Counted from the first letter of the stretch, positions 1 to 7,253 are shown. The stretch: DNA of 40,953 bases from Burkholderiaceae bacterium (GCA_019751755.1 JAIENA010000061.1:1-40953), one strand, 5' to 3'. Notes: generated by a model not told the origin, from the letters alone. A program made the numbers and translations.

Positions 1-88
1 CACCATTCCTGAGCCAGGCTCGCTGGCCCTGTTCGGCCTGGGCATGCTGGGTGCCGCAGCGCTGCGTCGCCGCAACAACAAGGCTTAA
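1..88 (+). CDS. PEP-CTERM domain protein, 3' end only
   Basis: Frame 2 reads through from the left edge to a TAA at 86-88. It encodes a textbook PEP-CTERM sorting tail: the IPEP motif, a hydrophobic helix (about SLALFGLGMLGAAAL) and a short basic end (RRRNNKA). In this family the tail targets an exported protein to exosortase, which cleaves near the PEP motif while the helix holds it in the inner membrane. The mature part lies outside the window, so its role cannot be stated. Its presence about 16.5 kb from exosortase A suggests a locally encoded substrate. Start and total length are unknown. Confidence 0.9.
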   Translation, partial: TIPEPGSLALFGLGMLGAAALRRRNNKA

Positions 89-112
89 TCGCCTGGTTCG
101 ACCCGCACTACG

Positions 113-144
113 AAAACTGCCCGGCATTGCCGGGCAGTTTTTTT
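113..144. terminator. Rho-independent terminator, probably bidirectional
   Basis: A perfect 13-bp stem (113-125 paired with 129-141) with a 3-nt ATT loop is followed by a T run to 144 on the plus strand. It lies between the plus-strand PEP-CTERM gene (stop at 88) and the end of the minus-strand FAD oxidase (178). The stem also begins with AAAA, giving a shorter U tract for minus-strand transcripts, so it can serve both converging genes. Confidence 0.92.
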
Positions 145-177
145 ATGGGCCCAGCGTTACCGCTGGGCCTTCTGCTG

Positions 178-1812
178 TCACTGGTAACGCCCAGGCGACA
201 GCAAGTTGGCCGGATCAAGCGTCTGCTTGAGTTTGGCGTGGAAGGCCAGCGAATGGGTCTGGTGGACTTTGATCGCCTCCATGGTATCGACGCCAACCCG
301 GTACGGGAACACGCCGATCTTGCGGCCCTCTTCCAGTAATTCCTTATAGCAGGCGCGGGCCCGCGCCACCGCTTCCGGCACGCTGCGGTCGAACAGCAGC
401 GGCACCGTGCTGTCAAATAAACGCTCATTGACCGACGTAAACGTCAGCAGCGGCTCCATGCCATGCTTTTTCGCCACCCGCGTCACCAGGTTCACATAGG
501 CACGCGCATATTGCGGCCGCATCGGCACCAGCGGCGCATACCACAGCAAGCCGCAACCATCACGGCCCGGATCGCGGTTGTCGATCGGCTGGCGCCCGGG
601 GTTGCGCCAGTACGCCAGCGGCAGCGCGGTTTCATTGGGCCGGCCCGCCACCAGGTCGAGCGATTTGGCCAGGGTCCCGGCCGTGCTGCCGAGGCGCTGT
701 CCCATCGCACCCGGCAGCATCTTGGCCAGCTTGGCCAGTGTGCGGGCATTACCGGGGCTGAGGAACAGGATGCGGCTGCCAACACCCACCAAGGCGCGTT
801 TGATTTCCTTTTGCGCGGCCGCCACCATGGTTTTGGTGCCATACAGCGTGCAAAAACCGGTCCACGGCGCGATTTGGTATTGCCGCCCCAGCTTGTCGAT
901 CACGTCCAGCGGGATCTGGCCGTTGGCATCGGGCGGCGCATCCGGATAAGGCGCATTCATGGCCAGCACGCGGTGGCGGTTCATCAAGTTGATGCCGCCC
1001 ACGGTACCCGGCAATGAGCGCAGGATCTGGCGCACCCGCTCGACGGCGGTTTCCAGCAACGCATCGTCGTTGACGTTGAACAGGCACACCTTGACGGTTT
1101 CCGGCCGGCGCGCCAGCACGATGCTCATGCGCGTGACAATGCCCAGGCCGCTCTGGGTAAACAGCGGCACCGAATGCGGTCCCAGCCCCCACTTGAACAG
1201 GCGCGCCAATTCTTCCGTGCCCGCTTCGCGCAAGGTCGTGCGGTACAGGCTGCCATCGGCCAGCACCGCGTCGATATCGGTGACGGCGGCAAAGTGGTCG
1301 GTATACGGCGTCACGCCATAGCCGCGTTCGAGCGCATTGGACAGCAGGCTGCAGGTGGGGCCGGCGCCGGTGACCGGCACCATATACGGATGGTGGTGAC
1401 GGTCCAGGAATTCGGCCAGCATACCCTGTGTCACGCCCGGCTGCAGCGTCACCACGCCCAACTCGGCATCCAGACTCATCTCGCGCAAACCGCCCAGGTC
1501 AATGATCACACAGCCGTCGCCGGCCGGCAGCGCCGTGCCGTAACCCCAGTTATGGCCGGTGCTGATCGGATGCACCGCCACGCCATGCTGGTGTGCCACC
1601 CGCATCACGGCTGACACGCAGTCATCTTCCGCGTTATTGGCGACGATACGGACAGCGGCACGGATAATCCGGGTGCTGCCGCCGGTGTCGGCGCCATAGG
1701 CTTGCTGGGCGGCGTCCTGCGTCAATACCTCGGCCACGCCGGGAATGGCGCGCCAGGCGGCGCAGGCAAGGTCAAGGGGAGTCGAGTCGAGTGGCGGGGT
1801 CATGTGGCTCAC
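178..1812 (-). CDS. FAD-linked oxidase, VAO/PCMH family
   Basis: 544 aa. This is a FAD-dependent oxidoreductase resembling the flavoprotein of 4-cresol dehydrogenase and vanillyl-alcohol oxidase. The N-terminal FAD-binding domain shows the pyrophosphate-binding stretch ISTGHNWGYG (about 83-92) and the segment NALERGYGVTPYTDH (about 159-173), which is characteristic of this family. The C-terminus ends with a typical DPANLLSPGRY. The start is GTG at 1812, whose GTGA overlaps the stop of the preceding transglycosylase-like gene and implies translational coupling; an ATG three codons in (1803) is the alternative. The substrate is unknown; phenolic or alcohol oxidation is a family-level guess. No signal peptide is seen, so it is probably cytoplasmic. 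It is the last gene of the minus-strand set that starts near 5291. Confidence 0.85.
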   Translation of the reverse strand: MSHMTPPLDSTPLDLACAAWRAIPGVAEVLTQDAAQQAYGADTGGSTRIIRAAVRIVANNAEDDCVSAVMRVAHQHGVAVHPISTGHNWGYGTALPAGDGCVIIDLGGLREMSLDAELGVVTLQPGVTQGMLAEFLDRHHHPYMVPVTGAGPTCSLLSNALERGYGVTPYTDHFAAVTDIDAVLADGSLYRTTLREAGTEELARLFKWGLGPHSVPLFTQSGLGIVTRMSIVLARRPETVKVCLFNVNDDALLETAVERVRQILRSLPGTVGGINLMNRHRVLAMNAPYPDAPPDANGQIPLDVIDKLGRQYQIAPWTGFCTLYGTKTMVAAAQKEIKRALVGVGSRILFLSPGNARTLAKLAKMLPGAMGQRLGSTAGTLAKSLDLVAGRPNETALPLAYWRNPGRQPIDNRDPGRDGCGLLWYAPLVPMRPQYARAYVNLVTRVAKKHGMEPLLTFTSVNERLFDSTVPLLFDRSVPEAVARARACYKELLEEGRKIGVFPYRVGVDTMEAIKVHQTHSLAFHAKLKQTLDPANLLSPGRYQ

Positions 1813-2264
1813 TTTGCGGCGATAGGCGACGTTACGGACAACAGGTCGCGTTGGTATGGATGGAGGGTTTGATGGTACAAGCTAGAAATCTTCTTCACGT
1901 AATCGCAGGTTTCCGGGTAAGGCGGCACCCTGCCATAGCGGTTTATTGCTTTCTCACCAGCATTATAGGCCGCTGTCACTAGCGTAACATTGCCTTTGAA
2001 ATAAGACAGCAAGCAGCGCAGATAAGCCATTCCTCCGCGCAGGTTTTGTTCCTCATTGAAGACATCGCGTATTTGAAAGCGCTGCGCGGTTTCCGGGATG
2101 AGCAGCATCAGCCTTTGCGCCTGCCTGGGCGATACGGCGCGCGCATTCAAACCGGATGCAACGGCAATAATCGCCAGCACCAGCAGCGGATCGACGTGGA
2201 ATATCGGCGCCAGCGGGACAGCACAACATAGCATGGCCATCGTCATGCACAGGTCGCGTTCCAT
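1809..2264 (-). CDS. Degenerate lytic transglycosylase-like protein (SLT fold, catalytic Glu lost)
   Basis: 151 aa. Residues about 24-125 follow the soluble lytic transglycosylase (goose-lysozyme-like) pattern: VDPLLVLAIIAV, NARAVSP, IPETAQRF, EEQNLRGGMAYL, AAYNAGEKAI and VPPYPETCDYV. The catalytic glutamate expected at the VES(G/x)F position is Ala36 (codon GCA; Glu would be GAA), and the usual GLMQ is RLML (51-54). It therefore probably cannot cleave peptidoglycan. The hydrophobic N-terminus (MTMAMLCCAVPLAP) could be an export signal. A good ribosome site (GGAGG) lies 8 nt before the ATG. The 4-nt overlap with the FAD oxidase start supports both genes being translated. It could be a peptidoglycan- or polysaccharide-binding pseudoenzyme; the role is unknown. 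Confidence 0.82.
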   Translation of the reverse strand: MERDLCMTMAMLCCAVPLAPIFHVDPLLVLAIIAVASGLNARAVSPRQAQRLMLLIPETAQRFQIRDVFNEEQNLRGGMAYLRCLLSYFKGNVTLVTAAYNAGEKAINRYGRVPPYPETCDYVKKISSLYHQTLHPYQRDLLSVTSPIAAK

Positions 2265-2327
2265 GAATCAGCCCTCCCCGACAGGCATCATTGACTGATG
2301 CAATTCACCGGATAAATTTTAGCAAGA

Positions 2328-3458
2328 CTACGGCCGGTCGAGCTCCGCTTCGGCGCCAGTGTCGGCGTCTTCCGCCTTGTCTTTCGGCGACAGAAAAGCC
2401 TTATGGAACAGATGCCTTGCCAGCAACAGCGGGGGCATGCGCAGCCAGTTGCCGCGCAAATAAATCATGAAGCGCGCCGTCCCGCTCCACCAGTCATCAC
2501 AACTGGTGTGCATCGGCATCAGCGCGCGCAGGTACAGGCGATCCATCACCGCCAGCAGCACTGGATTGGGCCGTCCGGCCGCGCGCGCGGCCGCCGCTTG
2601 CGGCGGCAATGGCGTGCCCAGCAAGCGTTCCGTATACCGCAACGCATAGAACAGTGGCCGCGTCAGCTGCAACTGCACGGCGCGCGTCGCCAGGCCTTCC
2701 CAAAAACCGGGCCGCTCACTGAAATGGCGCAGCAGCGCATCGAGGTCGACCAGATCACGCAAGCCATGGTCGCATTCGCCGTCAAAGAACAGGTGCGTCG
2801 CACTGTGCAGCACCATGTCTTCCGGCGCCAGCACGAACACGCCATCGATGCCGGGCACGGGCACGGCGCCGGCGCGCAATTGCTGCGGGTCGGGATGTAC
2901 CGGGGCCGTGCGCGGCAGGATCGCATGGTGGACATCGATGGCGGTATGGCGATGGATATGCTGCATCGGCGGCAATTCATGCATCCATTCGCGGTAATAG
3001 CGCTGGTCATACGCATCGTGATGGGTGGCATGCCAGCCCCCCATCATCAGTGCAGTTTCCACCTCCGGCAGCAACGCTTCATCGACCAGGATGTCGATAT
3101 CGGAATACAGGCGGCCGAGACCCGACGGTAATTGCGCCATCGTATATGCGGCGCCCTTCAACAGGATCAGCGGTCCGCCCGTGTCCTTCAGCGCCGCCAG
3201 GATTTGCCGTACTTCCCACTGCACCGCTTGCGTGTGGCGCTCGGCGATGGGATGCACCCATTCCAGCATCTCGCGCGCCGGCGGCGGGATGGCGGCGAGT
3301 TCACCCCGTTGCCGCAGCAGGTAATACAGGCGCACCTCGAGGTTGGCCTTGGAACACTGGCGCAACAGCAATTGCCATTCCGCCATTGTCAAGCCGGTCA
3401 GGCATTGCGGTTCACGGAACGCCCGAATGGCGATCGGCAGCGAAGACGACGGCATCAT
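2328..3458 (-). CDS. Nucleotidyltransferase-fold family protein (NTP_transf_5-like)
   Basis: 376 aa. The core matches the uncharacterised nucleotidyltransferase family often found beside HPr-kinase-like and PqqD-like genes. It shows LILLKGAAY (about 97-105), then GLGRLYSDIDILVDE (about 113-127), with D120 and D122 in the position of the metal-binding aspartates of the DNA-polymerase-beta-like fold. Its start ATG overlaps the stop of the kinase gene (3455-3458, ATGA), so the two are probably co-translated. It may transfer a nucleotide or phosphate-linked group to a peptide or protein made in the same cassette; no substrate is known to me. No membrane segment is evident. Confidence 0.8.
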   Translation of the reverse strand: MMPSSSLPIAIRAFREPQCLTGLTMAEWQLLLRQCSKANLEVRLYYLLRQRGELAAIPPPAREMLEWVHPIAERHTQAVQWEVRQILAALKDTGGPLILLKGAAYTMAQLPSGLGRLYSDIDILVDEALLPEVETALMMGGWHATHHDAYDQRYYREWMHELPPMQHIHRHTAIDVHHAILPRTAPVHPDPQQLRAGAVPVPGIDGVFVLAPEDMVLHSATHLFFDGECDHGLRDLVDLDALLRHFSERPGFWEGLATRAVQLQLTRPLFYALRYTERLLGTPLPPQAAAARAAGRPNPVLLAVMDRLYLRALMPMHTSCDDWWSGTARFMIYLRGNWLRMPPLLLARHLFHKAFLSPKDKAEDADTGAEAELDRP

Positions 3459-4378
3459 GGTTGCGCCGCCAACTGGTCAAACACGTCCATGGCCTCGTCC
3501 AGCGCGCTATAGGTATAACGGAAGCCACGCACATTGCCGACCATATCGGCCAACATGTCGAAGCCACGGGCGCCCAGCAGGCTGTAATTGAATGCGTTTT
3601 TCGCCAGATCCATGTGCGTGTGCGCCGATGGCAAGGCCGCCAGCGTGGACGGGGCGCCGGCCTGATAACGGGGGAAGACGATCCAGGCCGGGCGCGCGCA
3701 TGCGCCACTGCGCGCCACGGCATCACCCGGCGCGCGCAAATGCGCGACCATGCCCTTGACCGTGGTGTCAACCGGTGTGGTGAACACGGCCTGGTCGCTC
3801 CCGACCAGGTAACGGCGCATGACATCGATGGACGCGTTTTTCAGGCTGACCGGCCGTGGCACCGGCTCAATCATGCCATCTTCCGGCCGGATCAAGGTCA
3901 GTTCATCCGACAGCAGGCGCCAGCCACGGTAGGCCAGCGCGGCGCACAGGGTGCTTTTGCCGGAGCCCGGCGGCGCCGGCAGGATCACGGCCCGCCCGTC
4001 CCGCTCCAGCACGGCTGCGTGGATCATCAGGTAACGGTGGGCCCGGTTGGCCACGCACCAATTCATTCCCCACTCCAGCATGGGAAAAGCATGCGCCAGC
4101 GGCAGCGGCTGGAACACGGTTTCCCCATCAAACAGCATATGGACTTGCGGCCGGTACCAGCGCCGCAGCGAAGCAGGCGGGTGTAGCGTTAAATGGAAGT
4201 GGGCGAATGCCTCCGACGGGTGTACCGGATAGTCGCGGTACATCAGCGCGATGCCATCGGCAACCGCGGCGACGGTAGACTGCAAGTGGAACCGGAAACC
4301 GCCCGTTTGTAGCACGATGCCGTCGCCCGCCAGGTGCGCGCCCAGCTCGGCCCGGGTCAAGTGAGCAACCGTCAGCAT
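3455..4378 (-). CDS. HprK-related kinase A (HPr-rel-A system)
   Basis: 307 aa. It resembles the kinase domain of HPr(Ser) kinase/phosphorylase: IHAAVLERDG (about 119-128) leads into the P-loop PPGSGKST (136-143), and RGWRLLSDE (151-159) matches the strand that carries the acidic catalytic residue. The N-terminal 100 residues are not the usual HprK N-domain, and no HPr gene is nearby, so the target is probably not the sugar phosphotransferase system. It overlaps the PqqD-like gene upstream (4372-4378) and the nucleotidyltransferase downstream (ATGA). From the gene order I infer that it phosphorylates a protein or peptide presented by the PqqD-like chaperone. Confidence 0.85.
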   Translation of the reverse strand: MLTVAHLTRAELGAHLAGDGIVLQTGGFRFHLQSTVAAVADGIALMYRDYPVHPSEAFAHFHLTLHPPASLRRWYRPQVHMLFDGETVFQPLPLAHAFPMLEWGMNWCVANRAHRYLMIHAAVLERDGRAVILPAPPGSGKSTLCAALAYRGWRLLSDELTLIRPEDGMIEPVPRPVSLKNASIDVMRRYLVGSDQAVFTTPVDTTVKGMVAHLRAPGDAVARSGACARPAWIVFPRYQAGAPSTLAALPSAHTHMDLAKNAFNYSLLGARGFDMLADMVGNVRGFRYTYSALDEAMDVFDQLAAQP

Positions 4379-4641
4379 GCGGGAAGGGACTCGATCAGCG
4401 CCTGCCCCCGCAACTCGGTCAGCAAGCTGTCCAAATGCGCGAGGCTGTCAGGAGTGTTATCCAGTTGCAAGGCCACAACCAGCGCCTGCTCAGCGGCAGG
4501 CGACTGGCGCAACAGTTCCAGTACTTCGATTGCAGCAGCATCCGTCAGGTGTGTGTCACCCGACAAATTATTGTACAAGACGTACGTGTCATTGTCCCAG
4601 GTACGGTAGCGCAAGGCCAATCCCGGCATCAGACGCCACAT
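4372..4641 (-). CDS. PqqD-family peptide chaperone (HPr-rel-A system)
   Basis: 89 aa, the usual size for a stand-alone PqqD / RiPP recognition element. The pattern LRYRTWDNDTYVLYNNLSGD, THLTDAAAIEVLELL and a helical C-terminus fits the winged-helix PqqD fold that binds leader peptides of ribosomally made, modified peptides. It sits 11 nt downstream of the GYWKTH-motif protein gene and overlaps the kinase start. That order suggests it presents the upstream protein, or another peptide, to the kinase and the nucleotidyltransferase. Binding to a leader is inferred from the family, not seen directly. Confidence 0.82.
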   Translation of the reverse strand: MWRLMPGLALRYRTWDNDTYVLYNNLSGDTHLTDAAAIEVLELLRQSPAAEQALVVALQLDNTPDSLAHLDSLLTELRGQALIESLPAC

Positions 4642-4652
4642 CGATTAACGCC

Positions 4653-5291
4653 TTAGGCCCAAAAGGTGCCTTCGCCCCAGGTGCCTTTGATGTAATCGGA
4701 AATCTGCGTCGACGTCCAGACTTTGCCGGCCGGCTTGTAGCCGGCGTAGCTGTTGTAGTCGGACCAGATTTTCTGCACCAGGGTGGTCGTCAGGTATGGT
4801 GACGTATAGCCTTTCATGGCGTTCAGGTAGGCCGCGATCAAGTGGCGCGCCACGTCTTGGGTACCACCGCCGGTATAGCCAATCACGGCACCCAATTTCT
4901 TGCCATAGTAGGTGGTGTTCGACGACGAGCACGGAAAAATCTTCTCGAAAGTGCAGTCCCACATACTCAAGGTAGGCGCCCAAGGCTGTTTCGGCCACTC
5001 CGACTTGTGGGTCTTCCAGTAACCCGGCGACACCGCCCGGCAAGAGCCCATCTTGGGCATGTGGCTGTGTTTGGTATTAATGGTGAACGAGCCAGCCGCC
5101 GACGGGCCCGCAAACACACAACTTGATGAGTTGGCGGCCATCCCTGGCTGACTTTTCAGGGTCAGCACGGTGCCTACCGCGACCGCGCCTGCTTTGGTGA
5201 AGCGGCGCCGTGCCGCACCAGTAAACACCGGCGCGGCGGCCGGCGTCGACGGGGCGTTGCCGCCATCTTCTGGATGCTCTTGGTTAACCAC
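4653..5291 (-). CDS. Probable Tat-exported protein with GYWKTH motif; candidate HPr-rel-A substrate
   Basis: 212 aa from a GTG at 5291, chosen because GAGGA lies 9 nt upstream; an upstream TTG at 5321 would add 10 residues without a better ribosome site. Residues about 28-45 form a twin-arginine signal (ARRRFTK followed by AGAVAVGTVLTL), with a possible cleavage at GMA-A near 52. The mature part has four cysteines (58, 84, 113, 121) and the motif CRAVSPGYWKTHKSEW (84-99), a type of motif seen in many secreted proteins of unknown role. The C-terminal 90 residues are rich in Tyr, Thr, Gly and Lys. It is the first gene of the set leading to the PqqD-like chaperone, kinase and nucleotidyltransferase, making it the best candidate for their substrate (inference). 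A sigma-54-like site precedes it. Confidence 0.7.
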   Translation of the reverse strand: MVNQEHPEDGGNAPSTPAAAPVFTGAARRRFTKAGAVAVGTVLTLKSQPGMAANSSSCVFAGPSAAGSFTINTKHSHMPKMGSCRAVSPGYWKTHKSEWPKQPWAPTLSMWDCTFEKIFPCSSSNTTYYGKKLGAVIGYTGGGTQDVARHLIAAYLNAMKGYTSPYLTTTLVQKIWSDYNSYAGYKPAGKVWTSTQISDYIKGTWGEGTFWA

Positions 5292-5350
5292 GATATTTGT
5301 CCTCGATCGATGGGCCAACAAAGTAGCCCGAATTCAGTTGCCTAAAGTTA

Positions 5351-5366
5351 AGCAAGTTCTATTCCA
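5351..5366 (-). promoter_or_regulatory. Candidate sigma-54 promoter
   Basis: The minus strand reads TGGAAT-AGAAC-TTGCT: GG and GC with the exact -24/-12 spacing, and a full TTGCT -12 element. The -24 element is only half-matching (TGGAAT versus TGGCAC). The start codon at 5291 is about 60 nt downstream, leaving a normal leader of about 50 nt. The sigma-54 activator PrsR is encoded in the same locus. This is a motif match only. Confidence 0.45.
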
Positions 5367-5493
5367 CAAAGTCCTGCAGCAGACTGCACTGATAAAAATC
5401 AATGACTTAGTAAAAAAAATACAGCTAAGATACTGACTTTCTTCAGTCTAGCGCAAAACCTGTAAAAATTCTCGACAGGTAAACAGTTAGTGA

Positions 5494-6117
5494 TTAGAAG
5501 AAACTTTCCGGGATAATCAACACGTCGCCCGGGCGCATCGGCACGTTGGCCGAAATATCACCATCCTTGATCAAGTCATTCAGGCGCACATTGAATTTCT
5601 GTTGCTTGCCATCAACGACACGAATCACGCTGGCACGGTTGCCGGCAGCAAATTCAGTCACACCACCAACGGCGATCAGCACATCCATCAGCGACATATC
5701 GACCCGGTAAGGCAGCGCCTGCGGCTTGGCGGCCTGGCCGATCACGCGGATCTGTTCGCCATACGTGCCCACGAAACTGGTCACCACCACCGTCACCACC
5801 GGTTGCTGGATGAACTTCGACAGGGCTTTCTCGATGTCACGCGCCAACTCGGTCGAGGTCTTGCCGCTGGCCTGCAAATCTTCCACCAGCGGGGTGGTGA
5901 TCTTGCCATCCGGACGCACCGGCACCGATTGCGACACTTCCGGGTTGCGCCACACCACGATATTGACGGTATCGCCGGCGCCGATCAGATAATCGCCGGC
6001 GGGCGTTGGATCCATTGGCAAGGTTGGTTTGGCGGCGCATCCGCCCAGCACCAGGCCCATCAGCGCAACCGCGCCACATGCCAGCCATTTGAAAGATTGC
6101 AGTTTGCTTATTTTCAC
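5494..6117 (-). CDS. XrtA-system EPS export lipoprotein (Wza-like polysaccharide export protein)
   Basis: 207 aa from a GTG at 6117, preceded by GAGGA at a good distance; longer upstream reading adds only non-signal-like residues. The N-terminus is a lipoprotein signal (LACGAVALMGLVLGGC, Cys27). The mature part has the polysaccharide-export (Poly_export) domain, GDYLIGAGDTVNIVVWRNPE and VPVRPDGKITTPLVEDL, then a SLBB-like region (IRVIGQAAKPQALPYR ... MRPGDVLIIPES). It would form or line the periplasmic and outer-membrane exit of the EPS. It is shorter than Wza (about 380 aa), as is normal for the EpsE-like members tied to exosortase loci. It lies 84 nt downstream of the protease gene on the same strand. 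Confidence 0.88.
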   Translation of the reverse strand: MKISKLQSFKWLACGAVALMGLVLGGCAAKPTLPMDPTPAGDYLIGAGDTVNIVVWRNPEVSQSVPVRPDGKITTPLVEDLQASGKTSTELARDIEKALSKFIQQPVVTVVVTSFVGTYGEQIRVIGQAAKPQALPYRVDMSLMDVLIAVGGVTEFAAGNRASVIRVVDGKQQKFNVRLNDLIKDGDISANVPMRPGDVLIIPESFF

Positions 6118-6201
6118 TCGGTTCCTCTTCGCGGGTCTGCGGCGCAGCAAGACGCACCAGCCTGTTATATGTTTGCTGCGCAATGCTAGCAGGAATATTT
6201 A

Positions 6202-6966
6202 CTATTGGGCAGTTCTTTGCAGCAGCGCCTGCACGTAGCGCCCGGGAATCGCATAGGAAATTCCGCTCGGGCTGGTGATGGCCGACTCCTTGAATCCTTT
6301 GACAAACCCCATATTAATCACGGCATACACCACGCCATCGGCCGGATCATAGACCGGACTGCCGCTGTTACCCGGATAGGCAGTGCCGTCCAACTGGAAA
6401 ATATCGAACGGCCGCGCCAGTTGCGTGATGGCGCGCGCGTCGAGCTGGCGCGCACCGATCGAGGGAATGATAATCGGGGTAATGGCCGACAGCATGGCGC
6501 GGTGCGTCACGTGGTGCAAGCCCAAAACCATGCCCAAAGGAAACCCCGTCAATGCCAGTTCGCGTCCTTCGCGCAGGGTCCCGGAGTCGCCCAGTTTCAG
6601 CGCCGGCAGCGGTGCGCCGCCACTGACCCGCAGGTGGGCCAAATCATGCTCGGCATCAACCGCGACCAAGGTCGCCGAGCGAAACGCGATGGTATTGCCG
6701 TCGCCGGCCAGCACGATGCCCAGGCTTTCCTTCTGGTCCGCCTTGATCGCATTGCTGACCACGTGGGCATTGGTAATCACACTGTAGCCATCTCCCGTGA
6801 CCCAGCCGGTACCAAAAAAGATCACCGCCGGACTGCGCGTCGGCAGTGATGTGCCGACGCCAACGATCGATGGTTTGACGGCAGCGATGGTGGCGGCGAG
6901 ATCGGCGGCCCGCGCCGGCAGCACCGCCAGCAACAGGGAAAGGATCAGACTGAACAATCGAAGCAT
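6202..6966 (-). CDS. Secreted trypsin-like serine protease
   Basis: 254 aa from ATG 6966, chosen because it begins a clear signal peptide (MLRLFSLILSLLLAVLPARA, cleavage after residue 20); an upstream ATG at 7041 would place 25 polar residues before it. The chymotrypsin/DegP-like triad is complete: H68 in TNAHVV, D108 in EHDLAHL and S201 in GNSGSP. No PDZ domain follows, so it is shorter than DegP/HtrA. It should act in the periplasm or outside the cell. Its neighbours suggest a role in processing or quality control of EPS-system or PEP-CTERM proteins (inference). It is transcribed divergently from the EPS operon across a repeat-rich region. Confidence 0.85.
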   Translation of the reverse strand: MLRLFSLILSLLLAVLPARAADLAATIAAVKPSIVGVGTSLPTRSPAVIFFGTGWVTGDGYSVITNAHVVSNAIKADQKESLGIVLAGDGNTIAFRSATLVAVDAEHDLAHLRVSGGAPLPALKLGDSGTLREGRELALTGFPLGMVLGLHHVTHRAMLSAITPIIIPSIGARQLDARAITQLARPFDIFQLDGTAYPGNSGSPVYDPADGVVYAVINMGFVKGFKESAITSPSGISYAIPGRYVQALLQRTAQ

Positions 6967-7035
6967 GGCGAAACCAGTTAGTTGGAGCGTCGCCACGATA
7001 TCAGATTTTCCTGGCTCTACGACAGGAGAATGCCC

Positions 7036-7150
7036 ACACATACGACACAGTTCCTGTCACAATCATAGTCTGGGCAAAATTGCTCTATCAGAAATGATTG
7101 TGTCAAAAAACAATGGTATTTTTGATACCGCTGCTCTGACAGGTATGTGT
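7036..7150. repeat. Weaker split inverted repeat in the divergent promoter region
   Basis: ACACATAC (7036-7043) and CCTGTCA (7053-7059) reappear inverted and almost fused at 7137-7150 (TGACAGG then GTATGTGT, sharing one base). The left copy carries about 9 extra bases between the two parts. Short arms make chance possible. The copy interleaves with the stronger repeat at 7081-7193. Confidence 0.4.
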
Positions 7151-7193
7151 ATTTAGTAGCAACAAGCAATCATTTCTCCTGTATCATAGAGCA
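7081..7193. repeat. Long interrupted inverted repeat between protease and EPS operon
   Basis: The left arm (7081-7100) reads TGCTCTAT-C-AGAAATGATTG. The right arm (7167-7193) is its reverse complement with a short insertion between the two halves: CAATCATTTCT, 8 extra bases, ATAGAGCA. Nineteen of the 20 left-arm bases pair. A further CACAATCAT at 7058-7066 mirrors ATGATTGTG at 7094-7102, so the AATCAT core occurs three times. The arms flank the probable promoter region of the EPS operon, which suggests operator sites for a dimeric regulator or a DNA loop. Confidence 0.6.
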
Positions 7194-7253
7194 GATTTGA
7201 TGTATTTTAGGCAAGTACAGGCTTGCCGTAGCACCTTAGGTGAGATAGACCAA

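Noticed and set aside
7072..7085. Sigma-54-like TGGGCAAAATTGCT upstream of the EPS operon
   Set aside because: The spacing between GG and GC is two bases too short for sigma-54, which tolerates little change.
7210..7227. 6-bp hairpin in the leader of the chain-length gene as a terminator or attenuator
   Set aside because: No U tract and no alternative pairing was found; it is probably just leader structure.
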